64,000 nucleotides of DNA from Pseudomonas putida (GTDB taxonomy: Bacteria; Pseudomonadota; Gammaproteobacteria; Pseudomonadales; Pseudomonadaceae): contig NZ_CP029693.1 of NCBI RefSeq assembly GCF_003228315.1, positions 4,267,501-4,331,500 on the forward strand, written 5' to 3'. Positions 33,163 to 41,807 of this stretch are shown here, piece after piece. The first letter of the stretch is position 1. Each line of letters starts with the position of its first letter. The position numbers and the translations under genes are program-made. Below the pieces are notes generated by a model. It was not told the origin of the DNA and did not search any database. It saw only the letters and a program-made list of their open reading frames with translations.

Positions 33163-34191
33163 TCAAGCGCTTTCAAAGCCTTCGAGAACGTTCACGGCGT
33201 TGATGCCGATTTCCTCAACCGCGTAACCGCCTTCCATCACGAACAGCGTCGGTTTGCCGAGGGCCGCGATGCGCTTGCCCATGGCCAGGTAGTCCGGGCT
33301 GTCGAGTTTGAATTGCGAGATCGGATCGTCCTTGAAGGTGTCGACGCCCAGGGACACGACGATGATGTCGGCACCGTAGCTTTCGATTTCCTTGCAGGCC
33401 TTTTCCAGCGCCGCGCTCCAGACATCCCAGCCCGAACCTGCGGCCAGTGGATAGTTGAAGTTGAAGCCTTCGCCGGGTCCTTCGCCCAACTCATCGTCAT
33501 AGCCAAGGAAGAACGGGAATTCGGCTTCCGGGTGACCGTGAATCGAGGTGAACAGCACGTCGCTGCGCGCGTAGAAAATCGATTGGGTGCCGTTGCCGTG
33601 GTGGTAATCGACGTCGAGGATCGCAACCTTTTTGTGGCCTTGATCGAGGAACGCCTGTGCGGCGATGGCGGCGTTGTTGAGGTAGCAATAGCCGCCCATC
33701 AAATCGCTGGCGGCGTGGTGTCCCGGTGGACGGCACAGGGCGAAAGCACTGCGGGCGCCGCGCTGGATTTCCGCTTGCGCGGTCAGCGCCACTTGCGCCG
33801 CGCTGTACGCCGCTTGCCAGGTGCCTGCGGTGATCGGTGCGCCGCCGTCGAAGCTGTAGTAACCCAGTTCGCCGTGCAGGCTGGTGGGCTTGATGCGGCG
33901 CAGGGTGCGGGCTGGCCAGGTGTAGGGCAGCAAATCGCCGTCGGTGTTGAACTCGGTCCAGCGGGCCCAGGCGCCTTTGAAGAAGTCGAGGTAGTCGCGG
34001 CTATGGATACGTGCGATCGGATCGAGGCCGAAATCCTTCGGTCCTTCGACCGGGCCGAGGTTCTGGTTTTGCACGCGGGCCAGCACGTGGTCGGCACGGG
34101 ACGGCATTTCGAAGCAAGGCTTGAGTTGCCCGTCGATCAATTCACAACGGCCGTGGTGCAGGTGGTGATCATCAGAGTAAATCGTCAGCAT
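33163..34191 (-). CDS. aphA: Acetylpolyamine amidohydrolase (histone-deacetylase family)
   Basis: AphA removes the acetyl group from acetylputrescine or acetylcadaverine, letting the cell use acetylated polyamines. The 342-residue cytoplasmic enzyme has the HDAC-fold zinc site: RPPGHHA (general-base histidines), ILDVDYHHGNGTQ (Asp and His zinc ligands) and LGVDTFKDDPIS. The N-terminus MLTIYSDDHHLHHG matches acetylpolyamine amidohydrolases rather than eukaryote-like deacetylases, and fixes the start at 34191, with GGAG nine bases upstream. The binding-protein gene follows 15 bases downstream in the same operon. Confidence 0.93.
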   Translation of the reverse strand: MLTIYSDDHHLHHGRCELIDGQLKPCFEMPSRADHVLARVQNQNLGPVEGPKDFGLDPIARIHSRDYLDFFKGAWARWTEFNTDGDLLPYTWPARTLRRIKPTSLHGELGYYSFDGGAPITAGTWQAAYSAAQVALTAQAEIQRGARSAFALCRPPGHHAASDLMGGYCYLNNAAIAAQAFLDQGHKKVAILDVDYHHGNGTQSIFYARSDVLFTSIHGHPEAEFPFFLGYDDELGEGPGEGFNFNYPLAAGSGWDVWSAALEKACKEIESYGADIIVVSLGVDTFKDDPISQFKLDSPDYLAMGKRIAALGKPTLFVMEGGYAVEEIGINAVNVLEGFESA

Positions 34192-34358
34192 TTCTTGTTC
34201 TCCGCAGGCTGATTCGGTTGAACACAGTCTTGCGGCGCGGACGATTTTGGAGAACGGCAGGAAAGGCCAAAAGGGGATTAATATGGCCAAAACGTTTGAC
34301 CGAAATTCGCCCCTTGATGATTCGGCTGTGCACTCGTACTGGGCATGGAATGCAGAAC

Positions 34359-34449
34359 CTGTGGGAGCGAGCCTGCTCGCGAAAGCGGTGTGTCAGTCAC
34401 AGTTTTATTGGATATTCCGACGCTTTCGCGAGCAGGCTCGCTCCCACAG
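34359..34449. repeat. REP inverted pair
   Basis: CTGTGGGAGCGAGCCTGCTC and its inverted copy flank about 40 bases. It lies between the aphA promoter region and the AraC gene's stop. The rest of the 265-base gap shows no gene. Confidence 0.9.
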
Positions 34450-34456
34450 ATGGTCG

Positions 34457-35452
34457 TCAGTGCGGACGGAACTGGCTTGGCGCCACGCCGCTCCAGCGTA
34501 CGAACGCATGACGGAAGCTCGCGGTTTCACTGAAACCCAGCGCTTCGGCGATCCGGTAGATCGGCATCTGATCCTCGCAGAGCATTTGCTTGGCTTGTTC
34601 GAAGCGCAGTTCGTCGAGCAGTTCCTGATAGCTGCAACCCATGTCCTTGAGGTGTCGACGCAAAGTCCGTGTGGAGCAGTTCATCTGTTCGGCCAGGCCT
34701 TCGAGGCCCGGCGCGGCATGCAGTTGGGCGCTGAGCAATTGGCGAATCCGCCCCAGCCAGGCCTGTCGCCCGGTGAACTCGGTGTTCTGCTTGCGGCAGC
34801 GTTCGGCCATGGCTTGGTGAGTGATGACATCCGCCAGCGGCAAGGGCTGGTCGAGCCACTTTTTATCGAAGGCAAAGGCGTTGTCTCGCGCACCAAAGTG
34901 CAACGGGCAATCGAAGTGTTCGGCATAGGTCGCTTCATAATCAGGCGCGGCATGTTCGAAGCGCGACGCCAGCAGCGGCAACGGGTGGCCGAGCAAGTCG
35001 TCGCAGATGACTTTTAGCGAGACCAGACAGAATTCAGCGTTGAACACGGCCATGGCCGGGCTTTCGCGGTAGTCGGCGGCGACGAACCAGACGCGCTCGC
35101 CGTCGTCCTCAAGGCTCAGTTCGAAAAGTGTTCCCAGCAACGCCGGGTAGCGTATCGCCAATCGTAATGCGTCACCGAAGGTGGCACAGGTGAGCAACGC
35201 GTAACCGAGAATGCCGTAGCAGGAAACATGCATCCGCCGGCCCAGTTCCAGGCCGATATCGCGCTTGAGGGCGACGGCGTTGGCACAGACCTGCATCTCC
35301 TGATTGGTGGTGATGCGCGTGTCGGCCCGGTTGAGGTCCGCCGCGCTGATGCCACTGCCGGCCAACAGCGCCTCGCTCGAGAGGCCTTGCGCCTTGAAGG
35401 TGTTGAGCACCAGTGAAACGGCGTTGAGGGTCGTGAGATGGGAGTGCAGCAT
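34457..35452 (-). CDS. AraC-family regulator with arabinose-binding-like N-terminal domain
   Basis: The 331-residue protein has an effector domain at about 20-210 of the type found in OruR/ArgR-like and related Pseudomonas regulators (FGDALRLAIRYPALLGTLFELSL; FNAEFCLVSLKVICDDLLG). A C-terminal double HTH lies at about 232-330 (GLEGLAEQMNCSTRTLRRHLKDMGCSYQELLDELRFEQAKQML and IYRIAEALGFSETASFRHAFVRWSGVAPSQFR). The target genes are not obvious: REP pairs isolate it on both sides. It could control aphA or asparaginase, but nothing in the sequence decides this. Confidence 0.88.
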   Translation of the reverse strand: MLHSHLTTLNAVSLVLNTFKAQGLSSEALLAGSGISAADLNRADTRITTNQEMQVCANAVALKRDIGLELGRRMHVSCYGILGYALLTCATFGDALRLAIRYPALLGTLFELSLEDDGERVWFVAADYRESPAMAVFNAEFCLVSLKVICDDLLGHPLPLLASRFEHAAPDYEATYAEHFDCPLHFGARDNAFAFDKKWLDQPLPLADVITHQAMAERCRKQNTEFTGRQAWLGRIRQLLSAQLHAAPGLEGLAEQMNCSTRTLRRHLKDMGCSYQELLDELRFEQAKQMLCEDQMPIYRIAEALGFSETASFRHAFVRWSGVAPSQFRPH

Positions 35453-35512
35453 GGTTGGCTTCCAGCCTTGGGATGGCTGGATTACAGCAAGTTACATGCC
35501 GGGCGATGGACC

Positions 35513-35610
35513 CTGTAGGAGCGAGCCTGCTCGCGATGGTCGTGAACGATAACGCTGGCAGCGGCACTGCGCGGCGATCTCGCTCATCGCGAGCAGGCTC
35601 GCTCCTACAG
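35513..35610. repeat. REP inverted pair
   Basis: CTGTAGGAGCGAGCCTGCTC and its inverted copy flank about 50 bases, between the AraC gene's start and the asparaginase stop. Confidence 0.9.
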
Positions 35611-35625
35611 GTGTTTTGTGTGGTG

Positions 35626-36630
35626 TCAGCTCAATTCGCCGCACAGGTCGAGTTCGACCAGGCTTCGTACTTCAGCGGTTTCAATCCCTGCCCCCAGCAG
35701 TCCATGCAACTTGCCGAACGCTGCCTCACGGGTCATGCCGCCACCGGAAAGCACGCCAACGCCACGCAAGCGGCTGCCGGCTTCGTACACATCCAGCTCG
35801 ACGCCGCCCTCATGACATTGAGTCACGGCAACCACCACTACGCCTTTGTCCTGCGCCCGTTTCAGGCTGGCGAGGAACTCGGGATTATCGCTGGGCCCGG
35901 TGCCGCTGCCGTAGCACTCCAGCACCAGGCCTTGAATGCCGCTATCGAGAAGACCATCCACAATCTCGGCGCGAATGCCGGGAAACAGCGGCAGCACGGC
36001 GACATTCGCCAGTTGCTTGCTCTGGTTGTAATTCAGCTGCGTGGGGATCGAGGACGCTTTCACGCCGCCGCCCTGACGCTCCAGGCGCTTGAACGGATGA
36101 CGGCCGAAACTGCGCACCTTCGCGCATCGGGTCGGGTCCAGCAATTCGCCGTGGAAGTACAAGTGCACACCTGGCGCCAGGCCCTGGCCCAACGCAACCA
36201 ACGCACCACCAAGGTTTTCCCAGGCATCGCTGTCAGTCACACCCGCCGGCAGCATCGAACCGGTGAAGCACACGCGGGCGTTCAGGCCCAGCAATTGGAA
36301 ACTCATGGCCGCCGCGCTGTAGGCCAGGGTGTCGGTGCCATGCAGGATCAGCACACTGTCGCAGCCCTGCACATCAACTGCATCGACCACGGCTTCACGC
36401 AGTTGCTGCCAGTAGGTGGGCGTCATGTTGGCGCTGTCGATCAGCGGTGACATCTCGCGAAAGCGCCACTGCGGCACCACCAGATCAGGCTGGCTGTGCA
36501 GGTACTCGCGCATCCGCGCTTCGAAGCCCGACGCCGGGGCCAGGCCATTGGCGCTGGCTTGCATGCCGATGGTGCCGCCGGTGTAGAGGACCATGACGTG
36601 CTGGGCGGCAGGGTAAGTCGAGGAATTCAT
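35626..36630 (-). CDS. ansA: L-asparaginase, type I-like
   Basis: The enzyme hydrolyses L-asparagine to aspartate and ammonia. The 334-residue protein lacks a signal peptide, so it is cytoplasmic. It has the first catalytic threonine in LYTGGTIGM (about 17) and the second in LILHGTDTLAYSAAAMSF (about 95-100), plus the C-terminal GYGSGTGP-like segment CYGSGTGPSDN. GGAGAA before the ATG fixes the start at 36630. Aspartase lies directly upstream on the same strand, so Asn to Asp to fumarate is encoded side by side, although a terminator and a REP pair separate the two genes. Confidence 0.92.
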   Translation of the reverse strand: MNSSTYPAAQHVMVLYTGGTIGMQASANGLAPASGFEARMREYLHSQPDLVVPQWRFREMSPLIDSANMTPTYWQQLREAVVDAVDVQGCDSVLILHGTDTLAYSAAAMSFQLLGLNARVCFTGSMLPAGVTDSDAWENLGGALVALGQGLAPGVHLYFHGELLDPTRCAKVRSFGRHPFKRLERQGGGVKASSIPTQLNYNQSKQLANVAVLPLFPGIRAEIVDGLLDSGIQGLVLECYGSGTGPSDNPEFLASLKRAQDKGVVVVAVTQCHEGGVELDVYEAGSRLRGVGVLSGGGMTREAAFGKLHGLLGAGIETAEVRSLVELDLCGELS

Positions 36631-36659
36631 CGAGGTTCTCCGAGAACAATGACTTCCCT

Positions 36660-36750
36660 TGTAGGAGCGAGCCTGCTCGCGAATGCGGTTGATCATTCAA
36701 CATTCATGTCGACTGACACAGCGCTATCGCGAGCAGGCTCGCTCCCACAG
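36660..36750. repeat. REP inverted pair
   Basis: TTGTAGGAGCGAGCCTGCTC and the inverted GAGCAGGCTCGCTCCCACAG flank about 45 bases, between aspA's terminator and the asparaginase gene. Confidence 0.9.
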
Positions 36751-36810
36751 GGTTTTGCGCACTGTAACCGATCAGTGAAAAGGTCAGCATGAGCACTGCA
36801 AAATCCGAAC

Positions 36811-36845
36811 AAAAAAAAGGGCCTGGAGAGTGATCTCCAAGCCCT
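36811..36845 (-). terminator. Intrinsic terminator of aspA
   Basis: On the minus strand GGGCTTGGAGA-TCAC-TCTCCAGGCCC is followed by eight T residues. It lies about 60 bases after the aspA stop. Confidence 0.93.
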
Positions 36846-36907
36846 CAAAAGGTGAGAGGTGTCTAGTCCCTCGACCTGGTGAGCGGTGCTACTAATGACG
36901 CGTCGGA

Positions 36908-38332
36908 TCAGGCCTTCAGAGGCACCAGACGCGGGGCAATCATGTTTTCCGGGCGCAGGATGTCGGCGAGCATGGCGTCGTCGAGCAGGCCTTCTTCGCG
37001 CACCAGTTCCAGTACGCCGCGGCCGGTTTCAAGGGCGATACGGGCGATACGGGTGGCGTTTTCATAGCCGATGTACGGGTTCAGCGCGGTGACCAGGCCG
37101 ATCGAGTGCTCGACCAGTTCACGGCAACGTTCTTCGTTGGCGGTGATACCGGTGATGCAGTGCTCGCGCAGCATGTCCATGGCGCGCTGCAGCAGGCGGA
37201 TCGAGTCGAGGATCTTGAAGGCGATCAGCGGCTCCATCACGTTCAGCTGCAGTTGGCCGCCTTCGGCTGCCATGGTCAGGGCCAGATCGTTACCGATGAC
37301 CTGGAACGCGACCTGGTTCACGGCTTCCGGAATGACCGGGTTGACCTTGCCTGGCATGATCGAGCTGCCTGGCTGACGCGCTGGCAGGTTGATTTCGTTG
37401 ATGCCGGTGCGCGGGCCGCTGGACAGCAGGCGCAGGTCGTTGCAGATCTTCGACAGCTTGACCGCGGTGCGCTTGAGCATGCCGGAGAACAGCACGAAGG
37501 CGCCCATGTCGGAAGTGGCTTCGATCAGGTCGGCTGCCGGTACCAGCGGATGACCGCTGATGGTGGCCAGGCGCTGAACGGCCAGGTGCTGGTAGCGCGG
37601 GTCGGCGTTGATGCCGGTACCGATCGCGGTGCCGCCCAGGTTCACTTCGGTCAGCAACTCCGGTGCCAGAGTCTTCAGGCGTGCCAGGTCTTCGCCCAGG
37701 GTAGTGGCGAAGGCGCGGAATTCCTGGCCGAGGGTCATCGGCACGGCGTCTTGCAGCTGGGTACGGCCCATTTTCAGGACGTGTGCGAACTCTTCACCTT
37801 TGGCCGCGAACGACTGGATCAGGCTGTCGAGGCTGGCCAGCAGCGCGTCGTGACCCAGCAGCAGACCCAGGCGGATCGCCGTCGGGTAGGCGTCGTTGGT
37901 CGACTGCGCCATGTTCACGTCGTTGTTCGGGTGCAGGTACTGGTATTCGCCTTTCTGGTGACCCATGGCCTCCAGTGCGATGTTGGCGATCACTTCGTTG
38001 GCATTCATGTTGGTCGAAGTGCCAGCGCCGCCTTGAATCATGTCCACCACGAACTCTTCGTGGAAATCGCCGCGGATCAGACGGGCGCAGGCTTCGCTGA
38101 TGGCTGCGTGCTTGGCTTCGCTCAGGTGACCCAGTTCGCGGTTGGCGTCAGCGGCGGCTTGTTTGACCATCGCCAGGCCGACAACCAGTTTCGGGTAGTG
38201 CGAAATCGGCACACCGGAGAGGCGGAAGTTATTCACCGCTCGCAGGGTCTGGATGCCGTAGTACGCATGAGCCGGTACTTCGAGTTTGCCAAGCAGGTCT
38301 TTTTCTGTGCGGAAGGATGCAGCGGAGGACAT
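36908..38332 (-). CDS. aspA: Aspartate ammonia-lyase (aspartase)
   Basis: Aspartase converts L-aspartate reversibly to fumarate and ammonia. The 474-residue cytoplasmic enzyme belongs to the fumarase/aspartase superfamily: GKLEVPAHAYYGIQTLRAVNNF at the start, the GGAGTSTNMNANEV segment, GRTQLQDAVPMTLGQEF, and the signature loop GSSIMPGKVNP with the catalytic serine. The start MSSAASFRTEKD (38332) is preferred over an ATG four codons upstream (38344) by family length. It is divergent from a LysR regulator with a LysR-type dyad in the gap. Confidence 0.96.
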   Translation of the reverse strand: MSSAASFRTEKDLLGKLEVPAHAYYGIQTLRAVNNFRLSGVPISHYPKLVVGLAMVKQAAADANRELGHLSEAKHAAISEACARLIRGDFHEEFVVDMIQGGAGTSTNMNANEVIANIALEAMGHQKGEYQYLHPNNDVNMAQSTNDAYPTAIRLGLLLGHDALLASLDSLIQSFAAKGEEFAHVLKMGRTQLQDAVPMTLGQEFRAFATTLGEDLARLKTLAPELLTEVNLGGTAIGTGINADPRYQHLAVQRLATISGHPLVPAADLIEATSDMGAFVLFSGMLKRTAVKLSKICNDLRLLSSGPRTGINEINLPARQPGSSIMPGKVNPVIPEAVNQVAFQVIGNDLALTMAAEGGQLQLNVMEPLIAFKILDSIRLLQRAMDMLREHCITGITANEERCRELVEHSIGLVTALNPYIGYENATRIARIALETGRGVLELVREEGLLDDAMLADILRPENMIAPRLVPLKA

Positions 38333-38428
38333 GATAGAAATCATCTCGATATGGACCCGGTCTGTGCCGGAACACTGCAAATGCTAGGCTTGTGGAGAAT
38401 TTAGGGCCAATGCTGTTAAACACTGCCC

Positions 38429-38445
38429 TATGCATATTCGGCATA
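38429..38445. promoter_or_regulatory. LysR-type operator candidate between aspA and lysR
   Basis: TATGC-N7-GCATA contains T-N11-A (38431/38443), the LysR consensus form. It lies in the 180-base divergent gap, about 70 bases upstream of the regulator's start and 97 upstream of aspA. Confidence 0.6.
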
Positions 38446-38512
38446 ATGCCCGTGTGACGCCGTGTTCACGGCGAGCGTGTGACCTAATTTGGTGCGTGTC
38501 CGGGAGGACGTG

Positions 38513-39430
38513 ATGAATCTCGAAAGTAAATGGCTGGAGGACTTCAGTGCCCTGGCCGCCACCCGCAGCTTCTCCCAGGCCGCGGAACGACGCTTCGTGA
38601 CCCAGCCGGCGTTCAGTCGACGGATTCGCAGCCTGGAAGCCGCGCTGGGGCTGACTCTGGTCAACCGTTCGCGTACGCCGGTGGAGCTGACGGCGGCCGG
38701 GCAGTTGTTCCTGGTCACTGCGCGCACCGTGGTCGAACAGCTCGGCGAAGTGCTGCGCCATCTTCATCACCTGGAAGGCGGGCAGGGCGAAGTGATGCAG
38801 GTCGCTGCCGCGCACTCGCTGGCCTTGGGTTTTTTCCCGCGCTGGATCGCGCAACTGCGCAACGAAGGCCTGAACATCGCCACACGGCTGGTGGCGACCA
38901 ACGTCGGCGACGCCGTGCATGCCCTGCGTGAAGGCGGCTGCGACCTGATGCTGGCGTTCTACGATCCGGATGCGGCGATGCAGATGGACCCGGAAATTTT
39001 CCCGTCGCTGCATTTGGGTCATACCGAGATGCTGCCGGTGTGTTCGGCGGACGCCGATGGCAAGCCGTTGTTCGATCTGGAGGGTGAGGGCAGTGTGCCG
39101 TTGCTGGCCTACAGTGCAGGTGCTTTTCTCGGTCGCTCGGTGAACATGTTGCTGCGCCAGCGGGCGCTGCGCTTCACCACCGTCTACGAAACTGCCATGG
39201 CCGACAGCCTGAAAAGCATGGCCCTGGAAGGCCTCGGCATTGCCTGGGTACCGCAGCTGAGCGTACGTGCCGAATTGGCCCGGGGTGAGCTGGTGGTGTG
39301 TGGCGGGCCGCAGTGGCATGTGCCGCTGGAAATTCGCTTGTATCGCTGCGCGCTGGTGCGCAAGGCCAACGTGCGATTGTTGTGGCGCAAGCTGGAAGGT
39401 GGTGCAGCACAAGGTACGACCGGTTCTTGA
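38513..39430 (+). CDS. LysR-type regulator divergent from aspA
   Basis: The 305-residue LTTR starts MNLESKWLEDF (38513), with GGGAGGA upstream. The HTH covers residues 1-62 (FSALAATRSFSQAAERRFVTQPAFSRRIRSLEAALG), and the effector domain covers about 90-295 and begins HSLALGFFPRWIAQL. The N-terminus NLESKWLEDF is typical of a Pseudomonas subgroup (HypT-like). Divergence from aspA and the T-N11-A dyad between them suggest that it controls aspA or itself. The inducer is unknown. Confidence 0.88.
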   Translation: MNLESKWLEDFSALAATRSFSQAAERRFVTQPAFSRRIRSLEAALGLTLVNRSRTPVELTAAGQLFLVTARTVVEQLGEVLRHLHHLEGGQGEVMQVAAAHSLALGFFPRWIAQLRNEGLNIATRLVATNVGDAVHALREGGCDLMLAFYDPDAAMQMDPEIFPSLHLGHTEMLPVCSADADGKPLFDLEGEGSVPLLAYSAGAFLGRSVNMLLRQRALRFTTVYETAMADSLKSMALEGLGIAWVPQLSVRAELARGELVVCGGPQWHVPLEIRLYRCALVRKANVRLLWRKLEGGAAQGTTGS

Positions 39431-39600
39431 ACACGATGACCCCCCCCCCTGTAGGAGCGAGCCTGCTCGCGATGAACCTGAGAGCAACACGGGGTGTCAG
39501 GCCTCCAGCATTATCGTTGACGACCATCGCGAGCAGGCTCGCTCCTACAAGGTTCGTTGGCTGACTTGAAGGTCAATAAAACCGGGCCTTTGCGCCGTAT
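39431..39600. repeat. REP inverted pair after a ten-C tract
   Basis: A run of ten C residues (39440-39449) precedes CTGTAGGAGCGAGCCTGCTC, and the inverted GAGCAGGCTCGCTCCTACAA ends near 39552. The rest of the gap to 39600 shows no gene. Confidence 0.88.
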
Positions 39601-39643
39601 GACAGATGGTCGAAACAGGGGCTGTTTATCTGCCGTATTGCGG

Positions 39644-39649
39644 TATACT
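39644..39649 (+). promoter_or_regulatory. Probable -10 box of purEK
   Basis: TATACT lies in the context TTGCGGTATACTGCGCG about 115 bases before purE. A weak CTGTTT stands about 16 bases upstream as a possible -35. Transcription from here would give a hairpin-rich leader of about 110 bases. Confidence 0.5.
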
Positions 39650-39661
39650 GCGCGGCCTTCG

Positions 39662-39715
39662 GCCGGTGTAACCGGCTATTTTTCGTACAATCAAGCCACG
39701 CATAATGCGTGGCTT
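39662..39715 (+). promoter_or_regulatory. purE leader with two hairpins, attenuator candidate
   Basis: The first hairpin GCCGG-TGTAA-CCGGC (39662-39676) is followed by TATTTTT, as in an intrinsic terminator. The second, AAGCCACGCA...TGCGTGGCTT (39693-39715), has a 10-base perfect stem and is followed by GTTGTTTT. Both precede the purE ribosome site, so purEK transcription may be attenuated. Confidence 0.55.
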
Positions 39716-39763
39716 GTTGTTTTATGACGCGCCCGCGGGCGCCCAGAGAGAAGAGGCACGACG

Positions 39764-40255
39764 ATGAGTGCACTGGTTGGCGTGATCATGGGCTCCAAGT
39801 CCGATTGGTCCACCCTTAGCCACACCGCCGATATGCTGGAAAAGCTCGGCATCCCCTACGAGGTGAAAGTGGTCTCTGCCCACCGAACCCCGGACCTGCT
39901 GTTCCAGTACGCTGAAGAAGCCGAGGCGCGTGGCATCGAGGTGATCATCGCCGGTGCCGGTGGCGCGGCCCACTTGCCTGGCATGTGTGCGGCCAAGACC
40001 CACCTGCCGGTGCTGGGCGTGCCGGTGCAGTCAGCGATGCTCTCGGGCGTCGACTCGCTGCTGTCCATCGTGCAGATGCCGGCCGGCATCCCGGTCGCCA
40101 CCCTGGCCATCGGCAAGGCCGGTGCGATCAACGCGGCGCTGTTGTCGGCCAGTATCCTGGGCGCCAAGCACCCGCAGTTCCATGAAGTGCTGAAAACCTT
40201 CCGTGCTGAGCAGACAGACAGCGTCCTGGAAAATCCAGACCCACGCATCGCCTGA
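39764..40255 (+). CDS. purE: N5-carboxyaminoimidazole ribonucleotide mutase
   Basis: PurE (class I) converts N5-CAIR to CAIR in purine synthesis. The 163-residue protein shows the octameric class I signature: GVIMGSKSDWSTLSHTADML at the start, the active-site VSAHRTPD (His about 43-45), AGAGGAAHLPGM and GVPVQSA. AGAAGAGG precedes the ATG. It is followed after 11 bases by purK, the enzyme that makes its substrate. Confidence 0.97.
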   Translation: MSALVGVIMGSKSDWSTLSHTADMLEKLGIPYEVKVVSAHRTPDLLFQYAEEAEARGIEVIIAGAGGAAHLPGMCAAKTHLPVLGVPVQSAMLSGVDSLLSIVQMPAGIPVATLAIGKAGAINAALLSASILGAKHPQFHEVLKTFRAEQTDSVLENPDPRIA

Positions 40256-40266
40256 GGTTGTTGACG

Positions 40267-41349
40267 ATGAAGATCGGTGTAATCGGTGGCGGCCAGTTGG
40301 GTCGCATGTTGGCGCTGGCGGGCACTCCGCTGGGCATGAACTTCGCTTTCCTGGACCCGGCGCCGGACGCCTGTGCGGCTGCATTGGGCGAGCACCTGCG
40401 TGCCGATTACGGTGATCAGGACCATCTTCGTCAGTTGGCCGACCAAGTCGATCTGGTGACCTTCGAGTTCGAAAGCGTGCCGGCGGAAACCGTGGCGTTC
40501 CTGTCGCAATTCGTCCCGGTCTACCCGAGCGCCGAAGCGCTGCGCATCGCCCGCGATCGCTGGTTCGAAAAGAGCATGTTCAAGGACCTGGGCATTCCAA
40601 CCCCGGCGTTCGCCGACATCCAGTCCCAGGCTGACCTGGAAGCCGCCGTGGCGTCCATCGGTCTGCCGGCCGTGCTCAAGACCCGCACCCTGGGTTACGA
40701 CGGCAAGGGCCAGAAAGTCCTGCGCACCCCTGAAGATGTGGTCGGCACCTTTGCCGAACTGGGCAGTGTGGCGTGCCTGCTGGAAGGCTTCGTGCCGTTC
40801 ACCGGTGAAGTCTCGCTGATCGCCGTGCGCGCTCGCGATGGTGAAACGAAGTTCTACCCACTGGTGCACAACACCCACGACAGCGGCATTCTCAAGCTGT
40901 CCGTGGCCAGCACCGATCACCCGCTGCAAGCCCTGGCTGAAGACTACTCCAGTCGTGTGCTCAAGCAGCTGGACTATGTCGGCGTGATGGCGTTCGAATT
41001 CTTCGAAGTCGACGGTGGCCTCAAGGCCAACGAAATCGCCCCGCGCGTGCATAACTCCGGGCACTGGACCACCGAAGGCGCCGAGTGCAGCCAGTTCGAA
41101 AACCACCTGCGGGCGGTGGCCGGCCTGCCGCTGGGTTCGACTGCCAAGGTCGGCGAAAGCGCGATGCTCAACTTCATCGGCAAAGTGCCCGAGACCGAAA
41201 AAGTCCTGGCCATCGCCGATTGCCATCTGCATCACTACGGCAAGGCGTTCAAGGTCGGCCGCAAGGTCGGTCACGCCAACCTGCGTTGTGCAGACCGCGA
41301 GACGCTGGCCGCGCAGATCCTCAAGGTCGAAGCGCTCATCGCCGAGTAG
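40267..41349 (+). CDS. purK: N5-carboxyaminoimidazole ribonucleotide synthase
   Basis: PurK uses ATP and bicarbonate to convert AIR to N5-CAIR, the substrate of PurE. The 360-residue ATP-grasp enzyme starts MKIGVIGGGQLGRMLALAG (40267; a frame ATG nine bases earlier is less likely). It contains VTFEFESVP, LKTRTLGYDGKGQ (ATP-grasp) and the C-terminal IAPRVHNSGHWT motif. GAGG lies about ten bases upstream. It is translationally close to purE in one operon. No clear terminator was seen after it. Confidence 0.97.
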   Translation: MKIGVIGGGQLGRMLALAGTPLGMNFAFLDPAPDACAAALGEHLRADYGDQDHLRQLADQVDLVTFEFESVPAETVAFLSQFVPVYPSAEALRIARDRWFEKSMFKDLGIPTPAFADIQSQADLEAAVASIGLPAVLKTRTLGYDGKGQKVLRTPEDVVGTFAELGSVACLLEGFVPFTGEVSLIAVRARDGETKFYPLVHNTHDSGILKLSVASTDHPLQALAEDYSSRVLKQLDYVGVMAFEFFEVDGGLKANEIAPRVHNSGHWTTEGAECSQFENHLRAVAGLPLGSTAKVGESAMLNFIGKVPETEKVLAIADCHLHHYGKAFKVGRKVGHANLRCADRETLAAQILKVEALIAE

Positions 41350-41474
41350 CATCACCCGGTAAATCCGGTTTCATGTGGCAGCGGCGGAACCATTCAGGTT
41401 TCGCCGTTCTCTCATGGCAGGATGCCAAAGTCTGACTAGGCTTTTGCATATCTTCCAATTCAGAGGGAAATGCC

Positions 41475-41720
41475 ATGGGAATCATCGGAACCATCTTTAT
41501 CGGCCTGATCGTCGGCCTGCTGGCGCGGTTCCTGAAACCGGGCGATGACAGCATGGGCTGGATCATGACCATCCTGCTCGGTATCGGCGGTTCGCTGGCG
41601 GCCACCTACGGCGGCCAGGCCCTGGGCATTTACCAGGCGGGTCAAGGTGCCGGCTTCATCGGCGCGCTGGTGGGCGCCATCGTGTTGCTGGTGATCTACG
41701 GCCTGATCAAAAAGAACTGA
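41475..41720 (+). CDS. GlsB/YeaQ/YmgE-family small membrane protein
   Basis: The 81-residue inner-membrane protein has three hydrophobic segments (about 2-18, 28-47 and 58-78) and the family pattern GLIVGLLARFLKPGDD and GAGFIGALVGAIVLL. Such proteins are often called transglycosylase-associated or stress-response proteins, though no enzymatic role is shown. GAGGGAAA before the ATG supports the start. It ends before a strong hairpin. Confidence 0.88.
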   Translation: MGIIGTIFIGLIVGLLARFLKPGDDSMGWIMTILLGIGGSLAATYGGQALGIYQAGQGAGFIGALVGAIVLLVIYGLIKKN

Positions 41721-41732
41721 TTCAAGCGGCAA

Positions 41733-41763
41733 AGTCCTCTCGGCTGCGCAGGCCGAGAGGACT
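41733..41763. terminator. Perfect 12-base hairpin after the GlsB-type gene
   Basis: AGTCCTCTCGGC and GCCGAGAGGACT flank TGCGCAG. No T run follows, so it may be a weak terminator or a transcript-stabilising structure. Confidence 0.65.
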
Positions 41764-41807
41764 AGAATGCTCGGCGTTTCATGTCCTTTCCTTTACCGAG
41801 CACCTTC

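Noticed and set aside
37106..38404. A plus-strand frame of about 430 codons opposite aspA
   Set aside because: It is antisense to a fully conserved aspartase and has low-complexity His/Gln/Val-rich composition.
39440..39449. The ten-C tract after the LysR gene as a phase-variation switch
   Set aside because: It lies outside any coding sequence and not between promoter elements that I can identify. A run of this length next to a REP pair is more likely passive.
39856..41355. A minus-strand frame of about 500 codons across purE and purK
   Set aside because: It spans two genes and their junction, without a ribosome site or domain. It is an effect of codon bias.
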